From Paenibacillus polymyxa (lineage in GTDB: Bacteria > Bacillota > Bacilli > Paenibacillales > Paenibacillaceae): DNA of 64,000 nucleotides. The notes below the pieces were generated by a model. The model searched no databases and was not told the DNA's origin. It saw only the letters and a list, made by a program, of their open reading frames with translations. Each line of letters begins with the position of its first letter. The stretch's first letter is position 1. A program made the position numbers and the translations under genes. Below are positions 57,443 to 64,000 of this stretch, one piece after another. The DNA lies in NCBI RefSeq assembly GCF_015710975.1, contig NZ_CP049783.1, positions 3,577,501 through 3,641,500 on the forward strand. Reading direction: 5' to 3'.

Positions 57443-58090
57443 ATGCAGTTAATACATAGAAGAGGCTGGGGAATATTCGAGGATGAAGAAGAGGTTTATT
57501 TTCATCTAATGGGTGAAAAAGGTGAAGAGCTTGGTTATGCTAAGTGGTCCAATTCACAGGTGAATACTATTTCTAAACAAGAATACTTTTATCATAAGTA
57601 CGGTCCATACTATGTTGAAATTATGAATTACTTTCAGGACAATCTAACTGATTCATGCAGGTCATTAGATGGCTCCGTCTATGTATCAAACTACCAACAA
57701 TCAGACATTCATAAGTTTGATAGTAACGGAAATCTAGAATTTATCCATCAAGATATGTTTGATACAGTCTATGGTTTTGCTGTTTCTGAGGATCTAATTT
57801 GGGTTGTTTACCCAACAAGGAATACAATAAAATGTTATAACCTTAAAACATACAAAGAATTGTATTCTATAGGAGACATTGAAGGAACCTTATTTAACTT
57901 ACCTGAAAGTATATACTTTTACGATGAACTTCTTTACGTCTGTGATATGGGAAATCAACGAATATGTACTATACATCCGAAGAGTAAAGTAATAAGTTCT
58001 TATAAAGTATTTAGAGAACCGGTATGGGAATATATAAGATCTAATAACTATGAGATCGTAAGACTGAAGTCAGGGATTTTTCGGGTATAA
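57443..58090 (+). CDS. cassette 25: NHL/propeller-like hypothetical protein
   Basis: 215 aa from ATG 57443, RBS GAAGGAA, only 25 bases after the recombination point. Residues 70-200 contain short beta blades (GSVYVSNYQQSDIHKFDSNGN, WVVYPTRNTIKCYNLKT, LYVCDMGNQRICTIHPKS) similar to NHL repeats. Function unknown; no signal peptide. Confidence 0.7.
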   Translation: MQLIHRRGWGIFEDEEEVYFHLMGEKGEELGYAKWSNSQVNTISKQEYFYHKYGPYYVEIMNYFQDNLTDSCRSLDGSVYVSNYQQSDIHKFDSNGNLEFIHQDMFDTVYGFAVSEDLIWVVYPTRNTIKCYNLKTYKELYSIGDIEGTLFNLPESIYFYDELLYVCDMGNQRICTIHPKSKVISSYKVFREPVWEYIRSNNYEIVRLKSGIFRV

Positions 58091-58100
58091 CTGTCCGCAT

Positions 58101-58247
58101 CGCCTAACATCACATTCCTACTGCGGGGCATTCGCCCTTTGGTCGCCGGAGGCATTCAGGGGAGAGGATTCAGGCGACACATTGATTTCCCTAAGATAAG
58201 AGCTTATTAAGGTAAACATAACGTCAGGAATGTACATACGTTAGCTG
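58101..58247 (+). repeat. attC25 (variant L boxes)
   Basis: R'' CGCCTAAC, R' GTTAGCTG (58240-58247), 147 bp. L boxes ACATTCCT/AGGAATGT: sequence unlike other sites but perfectly complementary. R'' complements the cassette 25 start. Confidence 0.84.
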
Positions 58248-58307
58248 AAATGCTCTTGAAAAATTAAAGACTTACTGAAGATGCAGGATCCTCAGTAAGT
58301 AAGGGGT

Positions 58308-59147
58308 TTATTTAATATTCCCAATGTAGCGTTTTAAAGTAGGAACAATTTCATTTGCTATTTTTTCAATGTGCATGTCACTCTCTCGGACAAAATACTT
58401 AAGGTCAGTTAAGAACAATTCTAGTTTATCGGGAGAAACATCATGATTTACAACTGATATAATAAGTACATCTTTTTTTGAAGAATATCTGTTAAGGAAA
58501 TTAGTTAATTCAGTATCACACCAATTAGAATTTAGAAAATCATTTGTTATCCAAAAGATAACTGCTGCTGATTTTTTAATTCCTCTTTGAATGGCTTTAG
58601 TAATAGATTCTCCATAATCAATGTTAATTTTATCAAACCATACGGGTAATCCGGCTCCATTTATATAGGGAATTAAATCTTCAATTTCTGATTTATCCTT
58701 AGATGCATGACTTAAAAATACAGGTAATTGATTTCCTAAAGCAGTACTAAATTTGTAACCTATATTTTCAAGTTCTTCTTTCTCCGGAAATGCAAATAAA
58801 TGAGATATTTGAGATTCAATTGGAATTCCGTCCATTAAGTTAATGCTATTAAATCTTCTGTTACCCATTTCAGTAAACAATTCACTCATTGTGATATCTG
58901 ATCTATAACGAAGTCCAGCACTTAACATTAATTCTTTCATAGTATTGATATGGCCTTCAAGTGGATCGTCATAACCAATTACAACGAAAAATTCTAAACA
59001 AAAGGGATTTGAATTTGTAAATATACTAATCATCTGTAGTGACGATGAATCTTGCTCTGTCATGAGGTTTTGTAGGACTGAAATGACTGGTTTTCTAACA
59101 CCGTAATCACATTCCCAAACATAATCCTTACTTAATCTACTTGTCAT
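58308..59147 (-). CDS. cassette 26: TIR-domain protein, antisense to the array
   Basis: 279 aa from ATG 59147, upstream RBS-like TAAGGAG. Residues ~141-270 form a TIR domain: PVFLSHASKDK (beta A), WFDKINIDYGESI (BB loop), AVIFWITNDFLNSNWCDTEL with candidate catalytic Glu213. Bacterial TIR proteins are NAD-consuming effectors of antiphage systems such as Thoeris or stand-alone guards. The N-terminal 140 residues are unknown and may be the sensor. One of only two gene types carried in reverse orientation, so it needs its own promoter. Confidence 0.85.
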   Translation of the reverse strand: MTSRLSKDYVWECDYGVRKPVISVLQNLMTEQDSSSLQMISIFTNSNPFCLEFFVVIGYDDPLEGHINTMKELMLSAGLRYRSDITMSELFTEMGNRRFNSINLMDGIPIESQISHLFAFPEKEELENIGYKFSTALGNQLPVFLSHASKDKSEIEDLIPYINGAGLPVWFDKINIDYGESITKAIQRGIKKSAAVIFWITNDFLNSNWCDTELTNFLNRYSSKKDVLIISVVNHDVSPDKLELFLTDLKYFVRESDMHIEKIANEIVPTLKRYIGNIK

Positions 59148-59229
59148 AAAATACTCCTTAAGTTGTTTTTGTTCCAGTATATTACAAACTAAAGGTTTTT
59201 GGTAGAATAATCTAAGAAGAATATCACTT

Positions 59230-59392
59230 CAGCTAACGAAATATTCACGCATCGGAGCCTGGCGGCTCCTCGGTCCGCAAGAGGAATTTCGGGGAAGTGG
59301 AATCAGCGGACAACCCTGCGAACCTAACCGCAGTCGCGGCCGGGGCTATGCCCCTTAAGGTTCTCGGGTTCGTGAATGCGAAACGTTATACG
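59230..59392 (+). repeat. attC26
   Basis: R'' CAGCTAAC, R' GTTATACG (59385-59392), 163 bp, long C arm. R'' complements the cassette 26 start. Confidence 0.87.
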
Positions 59393-59427
59393 AAACCCCT
59401 TAAATCCAAAAAAGGACATGAAAATAT

Positions 59428-60006
59428 ATGGATGAACACTTGAAACCTAATAGGGTAGAGCTTGAATTCTTAAATCTAGCGTACAATAGTTTTTATGATA
59501 TTTTTGATGAGATATTTGAAGACTCATTTTGGGAGAAGGATGCTTATTATCGGTTCTCAAAAGTCAAAGATGCTTTTACAATCTATGCTGAATTATTGAA
59601 TTATGAACCAATTAAGTGGGTAGTTGAAGAGATGAAAAAACGAAGACCTCCTATGGAAGCCGAAATTGGAAGTGAACTATTTAAGTTTGTAAGAAATCTG
59701 TTTGCTCATTTTCCATTCTACAAAAATTGGGATGAAGTATGGGTAAGTAAGACACTATGTAATTGGGTTAGAGAGGGACAATCAATTGATCGATTTCTTA
59801 GGAAATATACTGGTCGTACTGAAGTGAAGTATAGATTCTGGGAAGCAGATAAAAAGAAAATGACATATTTAAGCATTAGGTTCTCAGATCAGTATACAGA
59901 GAATACAAGAATTTATTTAAAGGACATTTTAACTGAAACTGAAGGTGTCAAATTTTCTTTAATATTAATGAAGCAAATAATAGATACACAAGTGATCAAG
60001 GAATGA
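59428..60006 (+). CDS. cassette 27: HEPN-like hypothetical protein, 192 aa
   Basis: ATG 59428, AAAGGACAT upstream. Helical. RNLFAH at residues 89-94 within FKFVRNLFAHFPFY is an RX4H motif. The following residues (SIDRFLRKYTGRTEVKYRFWE) are beta-rich. A HEPN-type fold is likely by motif; enzymatic activity unproven. Confidence 0.62.
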   Translation: MDEHLKPNRVELEFLNLAYNSFYDIFDEIFEDSFWEKDAYYRFSKVKDAFTIYAELLNYEPIKWVVEEMKKRRPPMEAEIGSELFKFVRNLFAHFPFYKNWDEVWVSKTLCNWVREGQSIDRFLRKYTGRTEVKYRFWEADKKKMTYLSIRFSDQYTENTRIYLKDILTETEGVKFSLILMKQIIDTQVIKE

Positions 60007-60036
60007 TATGTAGACAATTTAAAGAGGAAGGGGCCT

Positions 60037-60158
60037 CGTATAACATTATATTCACGCATAGCATACGCCCTCGGTCCGGCAGAGGGATTTCGGGGAAGTA
60101 GAAGCAGCCGGACACACTTGGCATTCGCCAAGCGTCGAGAATATGGGAACGTTATACG
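60037..60158 (+). repeat. attC27
   Basis: R'' CGTATAAC, R' GTTATACG (60151-60158), 122 bp; hairpin A half lost, L' reads CGAGAATA. R'' complements the cassette 27 start. Confidence 0.8.
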
Positions 60159-60181
60159 AAATTCAAAGACGGGGGAGTTTT

Positions 60182-60965
60182 ATGGAAGAGTGGAAAATAG
60201 CCATATTGAGTTATTTGGATTATTGCTTAGAAAACTATATAGATAATCAAAAAATGAAAAATTTATTATATCCTTTTAATTTTAATAACCACTATACGGA
60301 TCGAATGAGTGAAAAATCAAGGCTGTATACTATGAATGTTGAGAAAAATTTGAAGGAACTAATGTTGATTTATTATAAAATAATTAACTTTTATGATGAG
60401 TATAAAGAATCGGATATGTCACGTTATAAATATTTAATTAAAACTGAGTTGGAGCATTTTGTATTGCGTTATAGGATTATTGTTAATAAGATCGCTTTAA
60501 TTAAAAAGGAGTCTAAAATAATTGATTTTTCAAGTGTTGATACTAGATATTTTGAAGAATCAATAGAGTATGAACAACTAATAGGAATTCGCAACAGTAT
60601 TGCTCATGAGAGTATAAGGAGTCATGTTTTTGATACAACTGAAGACAAGAGACTATATTTTCAGTTTTATACTAATCGAAGTACATGAAGTTTTTGTAAA
60701 TCCGCTCGGCTCAGAAATTTATGATTTGAAGTATTGGCTATCTTGGATGTTAATACTCTTACTAAACTTTATAGATGATATTATTAGAAATATATTTGTA
60801 TCAATGCAAAGAATTTGCGATGAAGATGGAAGTATTTTCAATGAAATTACGAAATGTGATCAAATGATGAATAATAGACATTCGATATTGGATACATATT
60901 TTGATGACATTCCGTTATTTATAAGTGAAATAAGAGAATTGAGGAATCACATAATCAAGTTTTAG
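60182..60965 (+). pseudogene. cassette 28, first gene: HEPN-like protein, frameshifted near 60680
   Basis: ATG 60182 with GGGGGAG. The first frame (to 60688) ends NRST; the rest (EVFVNPLGSEIYDLKYWLSWMLILLLNFI...) is in the +1 frame to 60965. RNSIAH at 137-142 is an RX4H motif. Clearly related to the next gene: TELEHFVLRY and YWLSWMLILLLNF align with NELEHFILRY and YFITWMLNLLMNY there. Real inactivation or sequencing indel. Confidence 0.7.
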
Positions 60966-61045
60966 AGTAAAGAAAAAGTAAGGTTAAAGACATCACAAAC
61001 TCAATTTGCTTATGTTAATGATTAATTCTTAAAGGAGAGGCTGTG

Positions 61046-61756
61046 TTGGTGAGTAACTACAGTAATAAAATAGCTAATGGGTTTAGAGTGATTTTGGGTT
61101 CGGGTGAACTGTATAGACCTACATATCCTCTTAATTTCATAGAAAATATATGTGAAAATGATAAGGTTGAGGATCTCGATATTGCTGGTTCAGTTGAAAA
61201 AGAAATTCGATATTTATTTTGTATATATGTAAAGATTCTAACCGAATTTGAAAATTATAAACTTGACAAGTTGAATCTTTATGGTCACTTAGTATCTAAT
61301 GAATTGGAACACTTTATTCTAAGATATCCTGTAGTATTCGATATTATAGAGAAACATTTTTTATGTGTAGTAGGTGATAATTTCAAAACTATTGAAGAAG
61401 TTGTTCCGCTAGATAATGAACTTAAAAGTATGAAAAAAGTGAGAAATGAGATAATTCACCATGGGGCAGAATGCATTGTTAAAGGTGATATATACGGTCC
61501 TGGTTTTAGAATTTCTTTCAATCGTCATTCAATGGAGAATCATCAGCCTAATCGATTTCTTTTACTTGATAATCATAGTGAATTGTATAATGTTACTTAT
61601 TTTATTACGTGGATGCTAAATTTATTGATGAATTACCTTATTCTTTTTTTTAAAACTGCAAATGAAATAAGAACAAATATGCACTTAATTACTGAAAAAC
61701 AAATTAATGAAATTAAAAGTATGGATAAACGCTATGGGGGGCATTTTCGAAAATAA
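61046..61756 (+). CDS. cassette 28, second gene: intact HEPN-like paralogue
   Basis: About 236 aa; TTG 61046 is chosen by spacing to AAAGGAG, with GTG 61043 and 61049 as alternatives. RNEIIH at residues 133-138 (KKVRNEIIHHG) is the RX4H motif; C-terminal hydrophobic helix YFITWMLNLLMNYLILFF. Related to the frameshifted gene just upstream. No attC separates the two, so this is a two-gene cassette or a fusion of two that lost the middle site. Confidence 0.7.
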   Translation: MVSNYSNKIANGFRVILGSGELYRPTYPLNFIENICENDKVEDLDIAGSVEKEIRYLFCIYVKILTEFENYKLDKLNLYGHLVSNELEHFILRYPVVFDIIEKHFLCVVGDNFKTIEEVVPLDNELKSMKKVRNEIIHHGAECIVKGDIYGPGFRISFNRHSMENHQPNRFLLLDNHSELYNVTYFITWMLNLLMNYLILFFKTANEIRTNMHLITEKQINEIKSMDKRYGGHFRK

Positions 61757-61886
61757 GATTTTTCAACAATGAAGCGGAAATTTATAAGGGGAATTTGGAA
61801 GAACTATTGGTTCATACTATAATTTATGAAAAAGCTATTGAAAATTGTCTAACAGATAGTTACCAAAATTACTGAGGAATACCACT

Positions 61887-61911
61887 TCGGTAACTGTCGG
61901 AACGTTAGTTG
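61887..61911 (+). repeat. attC28, degenerate remnant
   Basis: Only 25 bp: TCGGTAAC, then TGTCGGAAC, then GTTAGTTG. The outer boxes and a GGAAC-type spacer remain, but L boxes and all hairpins are gone. Boundary complementarity fails for the cassettes on both sides. Confidence 0.6.
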
Positions 61912-61945
61912 AAATTCAGAAAACGTTTAATAGAAAGGAACAAAA

Positions 61946-62890
61946 ATGCCAATTCTAAATTTTAAAGAAATACCTCAAGCTAATGTATCAGACGGTAATC
62001 AAGACATGTTTGAGCAATTTGCACGAGATTTTTTTCTTATGCTCGGATTTGAAATTGAAACGGGACCTGATCGTGGGCAAGATGGAGGGCGTGATCTAAT
62101 AATTATAGAAAAAAGAACCGGTATTGCTGGCGTTTCCACTATAAAATGGTTGGTTAGTTGTAAACATAAAGCTCACTCTGGTCGCTCTGTGACTGATAAT
62201 GACGAACAAGATGTAATTGATAGATTAACGGCGCATGATTGCAATGGTTTTATTGGATTTTATTCATCTGTACCGAGTGCACCCTTGGCTAGGAAATTAG
62301 AAGCTTATAAAAATCGTTACGAGATACTAATATTTGATAACGAAAGAATAGAACAATCCCTTCTTGTTGGTGAAGATGGAAGATTCCTTTGCAGGAGATA
62401 CTTTCCTAATTCTTTTTACATATGGGAAACCACTGCATTTCGACCGACAGTGTTACTTTCTCAATATGAGCCTTTACGCTGTAAGAAGTGTGGACGTGAC
62501 TTATTAGAAGAAGAGGTAATCAATAACGAGCAGGGCATTGTGGTTTTTGTTGAGAAGTACAATAAGGACAACTTGGATACTGAAGAGATTGTAGATATTT
62601 ACTGGACCTGTAAAGGAGAGTGTGATCGTGAAATTGAAAATATTTATTTAAGTAAAGGCTTCAATACTAAATGGGAGGACATTTCTGATATTGCTATCCC
62701 TGTTAAGTATCTGCAATGGAATTTAGCAGTATTAAATAGATTAGAAGAAGGAATGGATAACTATAGTCGCCAGGCATACGATAATCTTAAACACTTTATC
62801 ATCCGGGTTTCACAATTAGTATTAAAAGAACAAACCGATAAGCAACGCGAAAGATTCAAGATGCTTCAAGAGATTCCAGAGTATTTCTAA
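61946..62890 (+). CDS. cassette 29: Mrr-like restriction endonuclease-fold protein
   Basis: 314 aa from ATG 61946, RBS AAAGGAAC. N-terminal restriction-endonuclease fold: FEQFARDFFLMLGFEIETGPDRGQDGGRDLIII with Asp50, and KWLVSCKHKAHSG with Lys73. A zinc-ribbon-like CKKCGRDL (and later CKGECDREI) follows near residues 175-230, then a helical tail. Family: Mrr_cat-like nucleases that restrict modified or foreign DNA. Catalytic pattern intact. Confidence 0.82.
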   Translation: MPILNFKEIPQANVSDGNQDMFEQFARDFFLMLGFEIETGPDRGQDGGRDLIIIEKRTGIAGVSTIKWLVSCKHKAHSGRSVTDNDEQDVIDRLTAHDCNGFIGFYSSVPSAPLARKLEAYKNRYEILIFDNERIEQSLLVGEDGRFLCRRYFPNSFYIWETTAFRPTVLLSQYEPLRCKKCGRDLLEEEVINNEQGIVVFVEKYNKDNLDTEEIVDIYWTCKGECDREIENIYLSKGFNTKWEDISDIAIPVKYLQWNLAVLNRLEEGMDNYSRQAYDNLKHFIIRVSQLVLKEQTDKQRERFKMLQEIPEYF

Positions 62891-62905
62891 GAAGGCCCTG
62901 AACAT

Positions 62906-62985
62906 CGTCTAACATAATATTCACGCTGCGGGCATACGCCCTGGGTCCGGCATACGTCGGGTCGTGAATACAGGAACGTTATACG
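62906..62985 (+). repeat. attC29
   Basis: R'' CGTCTAAC, R' GTTATACG (62978-62985), 80 bp; hairpin A intact, B and C merged. R'' does not fit the cassette 29 start (TTAGTTG), in keeping with the broken attC28. Confidence 0.8.
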
Positions 62986-63018
62986 ACAGAATCAAAATGA
63001 AAAAGAGGCAGAAGGCTC

Positions 63019-63306
63019 TCAATCTAAAGATATATGTAATTCGTTATGCAGGTGAAGAGCGTCCTTAAAACCTTGCAAATAAATTTCACGTTCTAAAATA
63101 GCTTGAACAGAAAGCTCAGCATCATCGTAAAGGAATAGGGTCTTCTGTATATTCTCCGGTACTTCTTCATGTAACTGCTTGAAGTAGAGATTCCGCTCGG
63201 ATGAGAACTGGTTGTATCTGGAGTTGTTTTTGATAAGCTCGCCATATAAAGATTCAATTCGAGTATGAATCAGTGAATCAAGTAAGACTTCTAAAGAATT
63301 ATGCAT
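63019..63306 (-). CDS. cassette 30: DUF6809-like protein, duplicate of cassette 3
   Basis: 95 aa from ATG 63306. Differs from the cassette 3 protein at a handful of residues (e.g. HTRIESL for QTRIEFL). Again divergent from the XRE regulator with the same AT-rich spacer, so gene pair, spacer and attC were copied together. Confidence 0.7.
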   Translation of the reverse strand: MHNSLEVLLDSLIHTRIESLYGELIKNNSRYNQFSSERNLYFKQLHEEVPENIQKTLFLYDDAELSVQAILEREIYLQGFKDALHLHNELHISLD

Positions 63307-63477
63307 TTTGGACACCATCCAATGTATTTGATTTTATGAATAAAAGTTCAATTTATTAAACATAATTTTATCATATCGAATAATTGAGTCAACACATGTT
63401 GAAGATGTTTTTGATATAAAAAATATACTTTCATATAATTAAAGAAAAATTCACTTGGTGTGTGAAAGGAATCTCAG

Positions 63478-63690
63478 ATGATTAGTTATAAACCTTTTCA
63501 AAAATTATTGATCGACAGGGAGATTAAGAAGCAGGATTTATTGAAAATGACAGGTATTTCGTCTGCTACAATGGCGAAACTCAATACGAACGAATATGTA
63601 TCATTAGAAGTGATTGATAAATTATGTGCGGCTTTAGGTTGTCAGCCAGGAGATTTATTAGAACATATAGCAGAACAAATGACAGATTAG
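63478..63690 (+). CDS. cassette 30: XRE/Cro-type HTH regulator, duplicate of cassette 3
   Basis: 70 aa from ATG 63478, RBS GAAAGGAA. HTH identical to the cassette 3 copy apart from one Thr to Ala change. Ends HIAEQMTD; the extra three residues come from one additional A in the AAA run, so this is probably the ancestral form. Confidence 0.88.
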   Translation: MISYKPFQKLLIDREIKKQDLLKMTGISSATMAKLNTNEYVSLEVIDKLCAALGCQPGDLLEHIAEQMTD

Positions 63691-63731
63691 AATCAAGAAT
63701 GAATGTTGGTTAACCGAAGAAGTGATTCCAT

Positions 63732-63849
63732 CGTATAACATAATATTCAAGTAGCGGCTCCGTTGGAGCCTTGGTCTGCGAAGTGGATCTCGAAGAGGCA
63801 TTTCAGCAGACAACCCCTTTGGGGTTCATGAATACAGGAACGTTATGCG
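63732..63849 (+). repeat. attC30
   Basis: R'' CGTATAAC, R' GTTATGCG (63842-63849), 118 bp, A-B-C, near-identical to attC3. R'' complements the cassette 30 start. Confidence 0.86.
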
Positions 63850-63883
63850 TAATTATTGCGATTCTAAAGAAAGGAGAAATACA

Positions 63884-64000
63884 ATGGATCAAATCAAATA
63901 TCCGATTGGTCAATTTCAACCCATAAACAATCTTTCAAATGATGAAATAATAAATCTTATTAAACAAATTCCTGAATTAATTAAGCGATTAAATACATTG
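63884..64000 (+). CDS. cassette 31: YfiT/BstA-type DinB-superfamily protein (partial, 5' end)
   Basis: ATG 63884 after AAAGGAG; 39 codons to the window edge. MDQIKYPIGQFQPINNLSNDE matches the start of YfiT-like putative metal hydrolases / bacillithiol S-transferases (KYPIGKFEP). The metal-binding His residues lie beyond the edge, so the call rests on the N-terminus only. Confidence 0.6.
   Translation, partial: MDQIKYPIGQFQPINNLSNDEIINLIKQIPELIKRLNTL

Larger units (their letters stand above)
37170..64000 (+). mobile_element. integron-like gene cassette array, 30 complete cassettes plus one partial
   Basis: All cassettes are in one orientation, each running from TTAnnnn to the G of the next GTTAnnnn. 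Cassette starts: 37170, 38222, 38884, 39746, 41826, 42472, 43209, 43805, 44588, 45340, 45879, 46965, 47568, 48210, 48911, 49462, 50772, 51530, 52604, 53325, 54084, 54683, 55302, 56643, 57418, 58241, 59386, 60152, 61905, 62979, 63843. The coding DNA is visibly AT-richer than the upstream chromosome while the recombination sites are GC-rich. The array continues past the right edge. In 25 cassettes the start is the exact complement of that cassette's own terminal R'' box. Confidence 0.9.

Noticed and set aside
60966..61042. A lost attC between the two paralogous genes of cassette 28
   Set aside because: No nnnnTAAC or GTTAnnnn boxes in suitable arrangement and no hairpin remains in this AT-rich gap.
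61840..61860. GTCTAAC near 61850 as an R'' box
   Set aside because: No matching L'' follows and it does not complement the start of cassette 28; the remnant at 61887-61911 is better placed.
38111..63849. Repeats read as insertion-sequence or MITE inverted ends
   Set aside because: No transposase and no target-site duplications. Cassette-level complementarity of start and end fits G^TT recombination, not transposition.
37170..64000. Repeats read as a CRISPR array
   Set aside because: Units are 80-183 bp, imperfect, separated by whole genes of variable length, and no cas genes are present.
1..64000. tRNA, rRNA or known riboswitch
   Set aside because: I saw no convincing cloverleaf, rRNA segment or conserved riboswitch core in the intergenic regions.

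Overview
The window looks like a low-to-mid GC Gram-positive chromosome, most likely Paenibacillus (P. polymyxa-like). Evidence: strong AGGAGG-type ribosome sites, GTG/TTG starts, a YesM/YesN two-component pair beside an LplA/LplB/YtcP-type ABC importer, CcpA-like cre boxes, and SUKH, DUF1697, YdeN, TerD and CueP homologues. The genus is an inference from content; no marker gene is present.

Region 1 (1-21.2 kb) is a high-mannose N-glycan utilisation locus. A secreted GH85 endo-beta-N-acetylglucosaminidase (cut by the left edge, minus strand) is divergent from a YesM-type sensor kinase (frameshifted), a YesN-type AraC regulator, a lipoprotein sugar-binding protein, two permeases, and cytoplasmic GH3, GH38, GH125, a GH-A clan enzyme and a second GH38. 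GH85 should release the glycan, the importer bring it in, and the mannosidases strip it. A strong terminator ends the run at 21.17 kb. Region 2 (21.2-36.1 kb) is ordinary chromosome: a YdeN-type hydrolase, two chemoreceptors, DUF1697, SUKH, two unknown genes, an ADP-ribosylglycohydrolase, a TerD protein, a large two-domain isoprenoid enzyme and CueP.

Region 3 (36.1 kb to the right edge) is the remarkable part: a sedentary-integron-like gene cassette array in a Firmicute. A tyrosine recombinase gene (two frameshifts, no IntI-specific insertion, same orientation as the cassettes) is followed by a candidate attI and then 30 complete cassettes plus the start of a 31st. Each holds usually one AT-rich gene and ends in an attC-like site. 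The proof is internal: in 25 of 30 cassettes the first 7 bases after the recombination point (TTAnnnn) are the exact complement of the R'' box (nnnnTAAC) at the far end of the same cassette, while R'' and R' within one site match in only about 2 of 30. The sites fold as a branched structure with up to three internal hairpins, and the middle one carries a conserved purine-rich loop.

Cassette cargo is strongly defence- and stress-like: GIY-YIG, two HNH, two Mrr/PD-(D/E)XK-like nucleases, a TIR protein, several RX4H (HEPN-like) proteins, a divergent XRE-regulator/DUF6809-like pair (twice), an APH-like kinase, Nudix, two GNAT types (each twice), and many unknowns. Four cassettes occur as diverged duplicates. 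Several cassette genes carry frameshifts or stops, and sequencing indels cannot be excluded from this window alone.
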